The notes below the pieces were generated by a model. It worked only from the letters and a program-made list of their open reading frames with translations. It had not been told where the DNA came from and ran no database searches. From Unio delphinus (lineage: Eukaryota > Mollusca > Bivalvia > Unionida > Unionidae), in NCBI GenBank assembly GCA_029339505.1, contig JAQISU010001239.1:3777501-3841500 (forward strand): a stretch of 64,000 nucleotides of DNA, given 5' to 3'. The translations under genes were made by a program, and so were the position numbers. Shown piece after piece: positions 34,446 to 46,314 of the stretch. Within the stretch, counting starts at the first letter, position 1, and each line of letters begins with the position of its first letter.

Positions 34446-37044
34446 CTCCAATAACAATAAATTTCCTCTTGTAACAATATGGCAAAATGACACCTGCCCA
34501 ATTGAAACTGATTACTTATAATCATTACCTGAACAAATGATGGAAACCAACCAATGTGACTGAAACCAATATTGCTGATGTATTGGAAATCTAACTCAGA
34601 TACAAGGACATATTCTGACAACCTATCAATTTACAAATTGAATAAATGTTCGGTCAAAATTGTAGTTTTTTTTTAATGATAATTGTCCCTCTTATGAAAT
34701 GAAATGCTCAATCTGATAGGTTACAAAGTGGAACTTGAATTTTAAAGGTCAGCTCAATGTCCACTTACATTTTACCATTTGCTGGATCTACTTATTATTA
34801 TATATTATTATTATTACTTATTACAAGTAGATCTAGCTTTGAATCAAACCAAGAGCAAAACAATTGATTTTTAATGTAAAAGGATCCGGAAAACGAAAAA
34901 GGGTGGAAATAAATAATCAAAAAATGAAGAAGCCATGTTGGCAGTTTTTACTCTCTGCAATTTTTATTTAAAAAAACTGTTCAGTATTGTCTTTTAAAAA
35001 TCATTTCAAGTTGAGTAGATGCTAATGTTATTTCTATGCAAATCCTTCACTTTTTTAAAACTTTCTCCTCAACTCCCCAATAGGACAAACATGTTAAGCT
35101 TCTCAAAAAATACTTTAATCAAACCTTTTAGGCTTGTAGATATATATTTACAAATTTTTAACAACGGTAAAGAAATCTAAATATTTGCATTTGTTAAGCT
35201 CTACTTAAATTTCCTGTCCCGAGGGCAAGTTGGAGAAAATCAATAGTTAATGACTGGTTTAATTCATTCTCAAGACCTTCAAGTAATCTCTTCATTTTCA
35301 GCAGGTATTGAAAAATTCTATGAGCTTAAAATATGCTAATTTCTTGTTGGTGCCTTGCAATTAAATACTGATTATGAAAACATTTAATCTAAATGTGATA
35401 CTTCATCATTTCTAATGCATTATCTCTCAGTGCCACAACTTCAAAAGTGACTAATGTGACAGAACTTCCAAAATTAATTCACATTATTTCATTCAATATG
35501 CTCTGACGGGCATAAATCTCACAGGGATGGGTCCCATTTATGGCTTGACAGTGCACAAAGTAAGATCAGAAATGGAAATGTTTACTCAAGTGTTGAAAAG
35601 AAAGAACGAAATTGTTAAAGCTAATTTATTGAAGATGAATCTAGAGAGCTCAAAATGCATAGCGACATTTACTACCACTAGTGTTTGCGAAATGATTTCT
35701 GTCAGACACATAAGAGGGTTGTGGGGCCTCAATTACAGCAGAGTATTACAGTTGGCCCTAAGACTGAGACCAATGGCATATCACGCGGCAGGAATGAAAT
35801 TAACTTCTCTACATAAAAGGTTTCAGATGCTCTTAACTGAACATAATCATCTCATCTTAGCTTGTGGGAAAATTCTGTAAGGATTCAGAGTGTGTCTGCT
35901 TTCAAATGGATCTGACAGCTTTAGAAAAGGTATGTTTTCTCCATTAGTGTTTGTCCATTTCTCATAATCTGACAGTCATCAGAAATTGCATGCTTGTAAA
36001 GAACTAGACATTTTTTTTTCTCGCTCTCTCCCTCTCTCCTTGCGAATTACTTCTGATATGCTCTTTTTGGTTTCCTTTACAAAAGAATCAACACAAAAGG
36101 TATAGGAACCATAATGAAGACAGAACCTGTGCTTTAAACTAAAATTATGTCCTTAGTGTAACTTTATACCACAATTTCTGTTAAATGTTTATTTTTTCAA
36201 AAACTGCAGAGAAAGATGGGAACAAAATCAGCAACTACTAGTAAAGGATGGCACTTTATGAGCAATTCCTGCAACATTATTTGCCATAATTCAAGGCGTT
36301 TGTATTGTTTACCCATGCACAACCACTTCCAGCAGGGGAATTTTTATGAGAAACAAAAATCATTGCCTCCAAAGTAGCTAAACAATTAGTTTTTTGCTCT
36401 TGATTGTAGAAGAAAAATTCCTCATTATGAAAATTAAATTTAAAACCCCATCTTTCATCAAATTCCGATCTGAAGTAAGCTTTCCAAAATAGACAAGAGC
36501 TTCAAAAGTTTCTATTGCTATTCGTCCTGCTGGACTGGTGACCGTAATTTGTGAATTTTATAAGAGTAACTTATAAATCACATCAAGGTAATGGACATGA
36601 ATGGGAAAGTTGATTTTTATGTATACAGTACATATACATACTTACTTGCCAAAGCCAACCATATTATAAGCCATGTCCCTTATTTGTAACTCAAAGGGAG
36701 TATTTTCAAAAAGAATGCCCATCAATAATTCAGTTGCCTCTAGGAAGCAGTGAATCACAAATCTCAATTCACCTACAGATAGCAGCATTCCACTGTGATC
36801 CTGTAAAAGTGATTTCATTGATAAACCCTGTGTATTTATTTGGACTGTGTGAATAACCATTTGCTTTCAGACAAGCAATGCTGTGCTAGAAGCCTGATCT
36901 TCACAATCCAATTCTCCATGTGACCAGACTTAACTAACTCATTTCAAGTCACATTAAATCAAAATGGTTGTCCTTACATTAGACCCATGTAATTTATTCA
37001 TTTGTCTTTCCCCACACAACACATTGACCATAATCTCAACGTAC

Positions 37045-37130
37045 CGTACATGCTCACTAACAAGTCAATTTGCAAACTGTATGCTGGGTCTTATGTTGTA
37101 TGCAGTTGGACTGGACTATCATTGGGACTT
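37045..37130. mobile_element. Worn MITE remnant
   Basis: CCGTACATGCTCACTAACAA then GTCAATTTGCAAACTGTATG then TATGCAGTTGGACTGGACT keeps the TIR-proximal parts only. Confidence 0.4.
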
Positions 37131-37869
37131 TATTTTCATGGGTGTTTGCAACCATAAGTCCAAGAAAACACTTATAACACTAAGAAAATTTTCAACTTTA
37201 AAGTAAACAGACAACTATATTGAGGATACTCTCTTGCAGACATCTTACTGCAAATTTGTTGGAAGGGAGACAATATTGTATTTTATTCTTTGTGTTCTAC
37301 AAAAGCTAAACATGCACACAATAATGGTTTCACCACCCATTTAACATCTTTAGACCTCCTTCCATACATGTTTAAATGGGCTTGACCAGATCAAGAAGAG
37401 AAATGTTACTGGTACATTTTTCAGCACCCTAAGGTACCCATTATATGTCTACCATGTGTTTAATAGTCCTTTATATATAGCTAAAATCTGTGGCAAAACT
37501 GCTTTTCTTTTATTCAGGTCACGGTGACCCATAACCTTTTTACCCCTAAATCAGCAGGTTTCTTTTTTATTCCATCTGCAAGCCATCCACAAAATTTGGA
37601 AAATGTTCATGGTGGAGAACTTGTGTTATTGTGAGATTATTTTTAAAAACCCCAGATCAACAGGGTTGTCCCTTAACCCACGTGCAAGTTATCTACAAGG
37701 ATCAGTAACTGTAAATGGTGGAGAACCCACAATATTGTGCCAAAACCATTTTTCTTTTATTAGCAAGAGAACCTTGATATATAAGCTTTTGCCCCCAAAA
37801 CTGATGGTTTTTTTCCTTAAACAAACAGCAAGAAATTTGGTACCTCTCTACTTGCTGACAAGTCAAAAC

Positions 37870-38040
37870 CTACTGCAAACTGCATAGACCCAGATCTGCT
37901 GTCACATAATGCACCTGAAGATCTAGGTATGTGGTTTAATAGGAGTATTAATTAGAACACAGACCTGGAACTGCAGGCATATTATTGTATGGCAAATGAA
38001 GATCTTTGTTGTTGGCAGATTGACTAGGTTTATGAGTATT
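37870..38040. mobile_element. Twin-hairpin MITE copy, worn
   Basis: TGCAAACTGCATAGACCCAG then ATCTGCTGTCACATAATGC with GAAGATCTAGGTATGTGG, followed by AACACAGACCTGGAACTGC and GATCTTTGTTGTTGGCAG. Confidence 0.6.
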
Positions 38041-39270
38041 GTAAGTGGTTGGCTAGTGAAGTTGTGCAGTAACCAAGTTGGATGAACAGAAAAAAGAATG
38101 GATAATATGTCTGACATTAAAAAAAATAATTCAAAAGTAATTGATCCAGACCTTGTAAAACCACCCATTAGATATTTCAAGACCAAACTCCCCAAAGCAA
38201 CTTCTGATGTTTGGATTCCAAATTAAAAAATGTCAGCCACAGATCTTGTTTCTACATTATCTACTGAGCTATCATTCATTTAATGTGGATAGGTTTCAAG
38301 TTTATTTCATTAAAAAAAAAAAAAAATACATGACTACAACATGAATTCAAGAGTTTAAAGGATTTTTTCCTCCTGTTTATCCAATATACATGTATAATTA
38401 AACAGTCCTATCCCATTAATACATTAGTTTTATGAACGAATAGTCTATAAGGACAAAACCACATATAATCATCATTTTAAAAAAAGGAATTTTCATTACA
38501 AATGTCAGGTTATTTACCCCCTTTAATGACACGGATTCATGTATGATTTTCATGGGAGTGGAAATCTGTTGAAGCTTTGTAAAGCGCACAATTATGCCCC
38601 TTCTGGTCTTTGATACATTATTGAGAAGGGGATCAGTTACTGAGCATATATTTAATTTCTTACCTGCTCATTCCACCCAGATTGAAAACAAGCCATTCTA
38701 TTACTATTAACGAGTTCTTTTTTTTTGTTGTTGCTTTAATATAGGACTGCAATTTGAAAACCAGACAGAAATCTTATACGTAATGTAATCAGAATTTCAT
38801 CTAAAGGTATCCTAAATACCAATACAGATTACATTTCTCTGTAGTACTGATATGAATACCTGATATTACCATCATCATTTTTTATCTAAGGCAATATTGT
38901 AAAGATTGGAATTTTCATTACTGACTTTTTATCAAGTGATCTAGACATTTCAAGGCAAGTTTAGAGCTCAAAAGTACAAAATTTTGACCAAATGCTGTTG
39001 TTACATTGCCAATCTTAAAGATCCAAAATTGTCTGGTAACTTTCCAAAACTTTTGCCAGAAAACTTGAATACTCCATAGTAAATCTCAACATTTCTGCAT
39101 TAAAATGTTGAATTGTATGTTTGAAAGAAACTCTCTTGCTAATATTTTCATTGGCAAATAAAACCAAAACTATAAAGAAAGAGTGATGTTTTGTATTCAC
39201 TCAGGCTTAAAACAGAATGGACTAGTCATTTTGATTAAATGTAAGGTTGTTCCAAGTCAGTTTCATTTGT

Positions 39271-39450
39271 ATATAGCCAACACCAAATGCATTACCATAT
39301 ATACTCATATAGCCAACACCAAATGCATTACCATATATACTCATATAGCCAACACTAAATGCATTACCATATATACTCATATAGCCAACACCAAATGCAT
39401 TACCATATATACTCATATAGCCAACACTAAATGCATTACCATATATACTC
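39271..39450. repeat. 36-bp minisatellite, 5 copies, spanning a MITE end
   Basis: Five exact 36-bp units: ATATAGCCAACACCAAATGC then ATTACCATATATACTC. The last unit runs directly into the MITE that follows, so CCATATATACTC is both the end of the repeat unit and the terminus of the MITE. The open frames across it are artefacts of a length divisible by three. Confidence 0.95.
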
Positions 39451-39621
39451 TCTTAAAAGATAAATCCAACTGCAAAATACTCTGGCATATCAGAGTCTAC
39501 ACAGTTTGCTAGGAGTAATCAGTTAAGTAAATAACAGACCCTAATCTGCAGGCACATTATATGGATGATCAGGATCTTTGCTGTTTGCACTTTGACTAAA
39601 CTTATAAGCATGTATACACAG
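39440..39621. mobile_element. Twin-hairpin MITE copy
   Basis: It begins CATATATACTCTCTTAAAAG. Hairpin 2 is short: CAAAATACTCTGGCATATC / AGAGTCTACACAGTTTG. Hairpin 1: ACAGACCCTAATCTGCAG / GATCAGGATCTTTGCTG with GCACATTATATG. It ends CTTATAAGCATGTATACACA then G and TA. Confidence 0.72.
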
Positions 39622-39907
39622 TAGTTGCTTTTTATCTTCTAAATCTGTAGTCTCAAATTCAACCACCATGAGGGCTGCATGAGGGCATTTTGGATGGCCT
39701 AAGGACCGCATCACCTTTGTTGTCTCTCACGATACCTTATGATGCCAATCATTTTGTGAGCCACATGATATGGCTTGGTAGGCCGCATGCAATCCGCAAG
39801 CTATGTGTTTGAAGCTATGTGTTTGAGACCCCTGTTCAATACCCTCCCGAGGGCTCAGGGGATGTAAAATAGGCCTTAATGCAGTCTCCTGCATGCAACA
39901 GGCAACA

Positions 39908-40110
39908 ACAGGACAAAGTGGTTCAGTGGTCAGCATGCTGAACTCGCACCCAAAATTATTGGTTTAAATCCTACCATGAAATAAAACCAGGTGTTATCCT
40001 TGGGCAAGGCACTTTACTCTAAATGCCTCTTTACTAAATAACCTACTTGTGTTGCTTTGCCTCAAAAAATGCAACCAAGCCAAAACCCATTAATCTAAAC
40101 AAATCTATGG
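39908..40110 (+). mobile_element. SINE-C copy
   Basis: The tRNA-like head AAAGTGGTTCAGTGGTCAGC then ATGCTGAACTCGCACCC has A-box form; ATTGGTTTAAATCC is the B-box-like part. GGGCAAGGCACTTTACTC and ACTAAATAACCTACTTGTG form the body, and it ends with an AACCAAGCC-like tail. Related copies are at 43440-43610 and 43948-44130. Confidence 0.75.
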
Positions 40111-40185
40111 AGAAATCCATTAGTGATGCATACACAATGTCGACGAGGAAGACCAACATAAATAATCAAAGAATGTCAAGTTGTG

Positions 40186-40475
40186 CCTAGTGGTCAGAGC
40201 ATCTGCATCGGATGCAGGAGGTCATGGGTTCGAATCCTGGCCAAGTCATACCAAAGAGTTGTCAAAATGGTACCAACAGCCATCTTGCTAAGACGCTCAG
40301 CATTAAGTGGTTAATGTTAGATCAGGTTGGCCTGGTGTCAGGATAATGTGAATGGGTGGGACATCATGCAACATGCCTGAAGCATGATGCCCCAGTGCTT
40401 AGAAAACACTATAAACTGCCACACTGCAGACATTGTAGCTATATGACTGGAAAATTGTTAAAGGTACATTAAATA
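40186..40475 (+). mobile_element. SINE-A copy
   Basis: The head reads GTGCCTAGTGGTCAGAGC, then CTGCATCGGATGCAGG (anticodon-like CGG in a 7-base loop), then the B-box GGGTTCGAATCC. The body has GGTGTCAGGATAATGTGAAT and CACTATAAACTGCC. The 3' part has AAAATTGTTAAAGGTACATT. It is the second-best head in the window. Confidence 0.87.
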
Positions 40476-40612
40476 TACAAATCACACACACGTACACAAA
40501 CACATTCCACCATTTAAATTCTGAACAACTGAATAAAGTATTCATCTTTTTCAAACTTGCATTGTTAACCTTGCGAAATGGTCTGTAACTGGTATGACAC
40601 GTGTAATATAAA

Positions 40613-40850
40613 GTCACTTACAAGTTGATGGCATATGTAATGTAGCCACTTACATGTAAAGTCCACATACAAACTGAACAGATCCGAGTCACTATAATAT
40701 AATGCACTGGTAGAACTGAGTCTGTGCATTTTGTTAGGAATAATCAGCAGAACAAACATGATAGACCCTGATCTGCAGCCTCGTTCTGGTATGGCAAATC
40801 AGGATGTTCATTGTTACTATTTGACTCAACTGATTATCAAACAAATACAG
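40613..40850. mobile_element. Twin-hairpin MITE copy, worn
   Basis: ACAAACTGAACAGATCCGAG then ATAATGCACTGG then AACTGAGTCTGTGCATTTTG, followed by GATAGACCCTGATCTGCAGC and GGCAAATCAGGATGTTCATTG. Confidence 0.62.
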
Positions 40851-41989
40851 GATATTTTATTTACTTCCCATCTATTATTTGTAAGATGCATGCCTTCTGT
40901 CAACTCTATTTGTACTACTCTTTCTTTCTGTTTGTCCAAACATTTCACTCCTAATGCATTTTATTTTCTATAATATAAAAAAAAATGGCTAGGTCATGAA
41001 AGCTTTATATGTCTTACGAATGCCAACCATATGGAGTCCAATTACTTGGTGTATGGTCATAATGCAGACGGTATTATATGACTTTAATATCCTATAATAA
41101 AAGCCCCCATTATACTAGAGATGTAATCAGCCTTGTATTGTATGTTATCTCCACACATTTTAATTTTCTCCAGAAAATTACTCCACATGTATCTGGAAAA
41201 TAAGGCAGCAATAGAAATGGGGATTCAATGCTGCCATGACATGCAGACTCAATTACACACACACAATACAACAACCAGTACAGGCAGCTGATCAGCTTAT
41301 TCTCCTTCACAGACCAACATAGGAAACTACAGAAGCTCAGATGGGAGAGTGAAAGAAGTGTACTCCAAAGGGCTGTGGGTTTGATACCTGTCCAGGTCAG
41401 CTGCTCGTGTGACTTTAGGAATGGCACTTAACTTCTGTTTCCTCAGGCAACTAAGTGTTAATACTGCCTTTTAAAATCAACTAACTTATTCACAACATAC
41501 AGCAATGGTGAGTTAGGAAAACTGAAATTCCGAGTTGTTACCATACAAAACATTCATTTTTTCCAGCAAGTTTGGGGAAGTTTTGCATATTAGCAGTCCG
41601 AGAAAGGAAAAAAAAGATTGCAGTTTCTTTCACTTATCAAGAACCAATTCCTAAATGTGGTAGCTACAATATGGATATATTGTGGGATATTTTTACCTAC
41701 GACAAAATCAATTTCTCACCAAATGAAACTAGTTTCATTGGTGATTTTTTGTCTTCAGTTCAATTTCACCGCCACAAATGCAGACCAAGATGAAATATGG
41801 AACAAGGGCAAACTTTGGCAACAAAATGCCCTTTACTCAGTAACTAGGTCCAAGTGTAAAATAAAATCAAGCAATATGTAGAAAAGTACTTACTTATTCA
41901 CTGTGGATTGAATATTGTGCTAAATGTGGATTTCAACTAACATGATCTTTTCCAAGTGGATATATGAATTCTGTTATGAATTAAACTAT

Positions 41990-42075
41990 TTGGACAACTC
42001 TATTATGGATTATCATATCTGGAAGATTCCATTATGGATTATCATATCCAGAAGATTCTATTATGGATCATACCA
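41990..42075. repeat. 30-bp tandem repeat, 2.5 copies
   Basis: TATTATGGATTATCATATC then (T/C)(G/A)GAAGATTC, repeated. Confidence 0.78.
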
Positions 42076-42299
42076 AACTGGCACCTTTGGAGGTAAGACA
42101 TACTACTTTTTAAACATCAATTACTGAAACCAAAATGATGTATTTTAAACTTGTTTTTACATAATCTTTATTAATAATCATGTCAATGTAGATTAATCTT
42201 CATGGCAAAACCAATTTCTTCAACATTATAATTGTCATCATTAAAAAATAATAACACATACAATTTTATACCTTTCCTTTTCCTTTTGAAATTAACTTA

Positions 42300-42763
42300 C
42301 CGTATTTTCCAGCCTACAAGTCGATACTTTTTTACTCGAAAGTCAGGTCTTCGACTTATACTCAGAATTGACTTATATATGGATTTTGTCGTTGAAAGTT
42401 TATATAAGTTACATTTGTAACTACAGGTATTAAAATGAACTACAACATGGATGTGCTTTCAATTATAATAAAACAAGAATGGGCTGTTTATTCAGCTGTG
42501 TCAATTGATAACAAAATATAGCAGTGATTTGTTCAGAAGTAAAATCACAAGCATGTTAGCATCAGTAATGCAATTTCACGATTGCCGGTAATATGGAATA
42601 TCATACAACGATACCATTACTAGCGTAAAATACGAACCCAAGATAATGACCTGGCCTCGTCATATACTCTGATTTGACTTATATATGGACGAAGGATGGA
42701 AAATTTACAAAATTGGTGAATTCAACTTGTACTCCAAATTGACTTATAGGCCGGAAAATACAG
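42300..42763. mobile_element. TIR element (MITE), 464 bp, TA duplication
   Basis: TA then CCGTATTTTCCAGCCTACAA on the left and GACTTATAGGCCGGAAAATA then CAG and TA on the right form inverted repeats of about 23 bp. The inside repeats GACTTATATATGGA at two sites. There is no transposase frame. TA duplication and a C(C/T)GTAT terminus make it mariner-like and similar at its ends to the twin-hairpin family (CTGTATATACT). Open frames at 42232-42420 and 42685-42888 lie in it. Confidence 0.85.
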
Positions 42764-42959
42764 TACCCTTCTTTTTAAAGCATCCAAGATGCAAATATCA
42801 AAGGAAATTTGAATGCAGTGAAATCTACCCAGACAGATGCCTCTGTAATCTAGCTCTCCAGAATGGCCAAATAATATGGTCCCAATAATTGCCATTATAA
42901 TTACCAATCAATTCTGTGTATATTGTCCAACTCTGCAGAATGTATATTTGTATTATTCT

Positions 42960-43110
42960 TCCCTACTGTAACTACCACAAGTACTTGACTGTAAGTCGAG
43001 TCAAACACAACACACAACACAGACACCGGTCTGCCAATGCATTATGTAATGACAGATCCAAGTCTATACAGTTTGCAGTTGGATCCGAGCTGTACACAAA
43101 TATATATGAC
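42960..43110. mobile_element. MITE copy, single hairpin
   Basis: It has AAGTACTTGACTGTAAGTCG, then CAACACAGACACCGGTCTGCC, a CATTATGTAATG loop, and GACAGATCCAAGTCTATACA followed by GTTTGCAGTTGGATCC. Confidence 0.62.
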
Positions 43111-43439
43111 AATGCAGGGAAGTTGTACTTTAGTTTAAGAGAAATCAAATGGATTCAACAGGACGTGAATTTTGCAGAAAACTAATATCTTGCAGAAAAT
43201 CAATTTAGGATTGGTTATATTAGTGATGTTTTTGTATAGAGATTTTTAGACCATGATTGGTTTTGGTTTTGTTGGGCATTGTCACAGCTACACAAGCAGG
43301 TTATGTAGCACAGAGGTCATTGTAATTGGATGTCAGGATTCAAAGCATAACCATTTTTTGTATACAAATTCACCACATGAGCCAAATATTATGGCAAGCA
43401 AGATCACTCCTATTCTACAAGGAGACAAGGTGGCTCTAC

Positions 43440-43610
43440 AAGGAGATGAGGTGGCTCAGTGGTTAGCATGCCAGACTTCTCATTAAAATTGTCCGAGTTT
43501 CTAATATTTCACTAGAGGTGTGGGCAACGGACTTGACTGCAATTGCCTCTGCACTAAATAACTTACTTATGTTGCTATGGCATAAAGCACAAAACCAAAT
43601 CAAACCTACC
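43440..43610 (+). mobile_element. SINE-C copy
   Basis: GAGGTGGCTCAGTGGTTAGC then ATGCCAGACTTCTCATT form the head. ATTGCCTCTGCACTAAATAA, CTTACTTATGTTGCTATGG and the tail AAACCAAATCAAACC match the copy at 39908. There is a short duplication of GGTGGCTCTACAAGGAGA-like sequence just before it. Confidence 0.72.
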
Positions 43611-43947
43611 TGTATTCCGTCAGGGGGTTGGGTGTTGATCATTGTTATAAATCAATTGCACACTACAATTTGCATTTAGCAATAATAATGTTACACCCGT
43701 GTATAAATAGCTCCTTACACTGCTGGGGATTAAGTTTTAATCAGTTCTTTAATTAACATCTGACTGATAAAAAGGTGAAGCCTTGAATCTATATGGTCAT
43801 TTCTTCAGCTTTACAAATTTGTGAAATGGACTTGCAAACAATGTCACAACCATCAATACCTAACATCCTGACATAAATATAATGACTGACTTGCCATAGC
43901 GACATCTTGCACTTGGACCAAGTTGAAGAAATTCATTTACCTAAAAC

Positions 43948-44130
43948 GGCCATGATGGCTCAAGGTGGGGGTGGGTGTATTAAATAAATGGGTAAAGTGC
44001 TTGAACCTTACAATTGAAACAATCCAGATCAAGCTACACCTATGGGCAAGGTACGTTACTACCTTGACACTAAATAACTCAAGAATTTGGCTGTCGTGTA
44101 AAATATATTCAACCAAACCAAACTAAACCA
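43948..44130 (+). mobile_element. SINE-C copy, decayed head
   Basis: CATGATGGCTCAAGG is all that remains of the A-box region. TATGGGCAAGGTACGTTACT, GACACTAAATAACTCAAG and the tail AACCAAACCAAACTAAACC identify the body. Confidence 0.6.
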
Positions 44131-44639
44131 AAACTGATTTCCTAGCAATTGTGCAAACCTCATTCAACGATACGTTTTGGAGTCAATTATTTTAATCCAA
44201 CATTTTCAAATCAAGGTACTAGGGTCGCATACATCATTAAAACTGATAGCTGAAAAGCAATCATTTTTCCTCAATGTAACTATTCATTACCAACTGCCTA
44301 GTATTCACAACAAAGAAACTCAAAAAAGCTAATACACATAAGACTTAAGAAAACAGTCTGGCCATTTCACCTGAAACCCAATGAAGTAGCTCTTATTCTT
44401 TCAACCAGTTGAAGTGCTTTTGTTTGCAGTGCCGGATACCCAGAAATTGTATTGGTGGGTACATCGTTAGATTAGACATTTTTTTTTTAAATTTAAAAAA
44501 AACAAGGAATTCTGAATGCTTTAAACATATTTAAACATCTACCATTACAAATATTGCTAAGCAAAAAGTTCCTTGGAATCATAGGAATAGTTTCAAGACA
44601 GCAAGCCAAGACTTCTTAAGAAAGGTTTTTAAGCAACAC

Positions 44640-44835
44640 TGCTGTATACAAGGCAGTTAGTCTGGAGTACATTTTGACTAAAAGAGCTGTGTACAAGAGT
44701 AAGAATGGAGTCCATTTTTATCATAGGAGTTGTATACAAGGCAGTCAGTCTGGAGTCCATTTTTACCATAGAAGTTGTATACAAGGCAGTCAGTCTGGAG
44801 TCCTTTTTGACTGAAGGAGCTGTGTATAAGGCAGT
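44640..44835. repeat. 45-bp minisatellite, about 4 copies
   Basis: ACAAGGCAGTCAGTCTGGAG then TCCATTTT, then a variable GACTGAAGGAGCTGTGTAT or ACCATAGAAGTTGTAT. Unit starts are at 44650, 44694, 44738, 44783 and 44828. Confidence 0.87.
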
Positions 44836-45819
44836 GTATTTTGATTAATGCCTGTTTATCAGACTGTTGAAGACATCACACTATGTGCAATTTCCAACTG
44901 TTAACAGCATCATTCTTCTTCATTTCAATCTGTTTCAAATTCCAAAAATGCCTTGTCCATAAAGTGTTTAATCACCTGAAAAATAATTCTTACAAGGAAA
45001 CCGAATGAGATCATTTGACGCATAAACTGTTGTTTACAAATTCATGAAAATGAACGTTGAAACCCAACAGTTGTATCGTGATATGATTTTGTGTCCAATT
45101 TACCATTATCTGAGCTTTCAAAAGTGACAGTCCTTACCCCAGGATCAGTTCCTGGTCATGGGCCCTCTGTATTCCACACTTTGTTTTTAATGCTAAGTTT
45201 TGCAGAAACCATGAACCAGTTCTTCAATGTTTCAATCTTACAGATAAATATGTCAAGACGTGCATCTTGCTAGAGTCTATTTTATGGGGAAATTTCTTAT
45301 TTAGATGTAAGATGTATGAAATTGCACAGGAAAAATTTTAAAAAAAAATAAATCAAGTTATCACATACAGTTTGCTTGAGTCATTTTACTCAATGTCATG
45401 GAGTAGATTTGATGTTAACCAGATTATTGATTTAGAAGAAATCTTTCTCAAATGGGACATATTTGGTGTGCATTTTCAGGGTTGCATCCCTTGTTTTTTT
45501 AGCATACAAAGAAGAGTTATCTCCCATGCACTAATATAAAATTATAATTTCATATGCAAGCTTGATGAAGTTCTTTCCCTTGTATGTTATACCACAAGAA
45601 ATTTGCAATTTGATAGTTTTTTTTTCTTACAAAGAAAATAAAAGAAAGTATATCCTATCATGTGCTGAAAAAAAATGGAATTAAAGCAACCAATTAACCA
45701 TCGTTGCACTGAAAATTTCATTTATGTGAATAAACTTTTATTTCAGGTATCATCAAATCAATCATCTTTTCTTCATGTATTATTATTTAGTCATCTAAAT
45801 CTTCTTTGGGACCCTGAAT

Positions 45820-46050
45820 GGCAGAGTTGTCTAAAGTGCTCACCGTTACAGATCATTGCCATCTCATTTGTTGGCAAAAGTTTGAATCTCAGGTTTGGCC
45901 AATGTAAATATGTGAGAGAGCTTGCCAGTAGCTTCTTGTGGGTTGTGGTTCTTTTCTGGGGTTTCCCAGGTTCTTCCTCCACCATTTATACTGGCTGCCA
46001 TGTATAGCCATTTTGTGCTGAAAAATGGTGTTAAACCCTACAATAACAAT
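45820..46050 (+). mobile_element. SINE-B copy
   Basis: AGTTGTCTAAAGTGCTCACC then GTTACAGATCATTGCCATC form the head. GTTTGGCCAATGTAAATATG, TTCTTCCTCCACCATTTATA and the 3' end GGTGTTAAACCCTACAATAA are the same blocks as at 5950 and 19540. Confidence 0.82.
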
Positions 46051-46285
46051 TTAGGGATTTCATGCAAATTTTGTGAGGACTCTGTTTAAAAATTAAATGA
46101 ATGATGTTGGTAGTTTTTCTGTTCTTGACTTTCAAATCTGTAAGGACAGTAAATGTTCCATCAGTGCTGAAGGAAAGACTACATACACATAAAGAAGGTG
46201 AAAAAAATAGTCTCGAAACTAGAGACTATCATACAATTTATCTGGGAAGAGATAGCGTGAATTCAGACTAGACTGACATGTAGCC

Positions 46286-46314
46286 AATTAATTAAATTAA
46301 ATTAAATTAAATTT
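46286..46314. repeat. (AATTA)n pentanucleotide microsatellite
   Basis: About five copies of AATTA. Confidence 0.85.

Noticed and set aside
35527..35880. Plus-strand frame of 117 codons starting MGPIYGLTVHKV
   Set aside because: I recognise no domain or homologue, it has no obvious splice or promoter context, and a frame of this length is not remarkable in 64 kb. Kept only as a pointer in the findings.
40186..40260. Functional tRNA gene
   Set aside because: A- and B-boxes and an anticodon-like stem are present, but acceptor-stem pairing is poor and the sequence continues into the SINE-A body.
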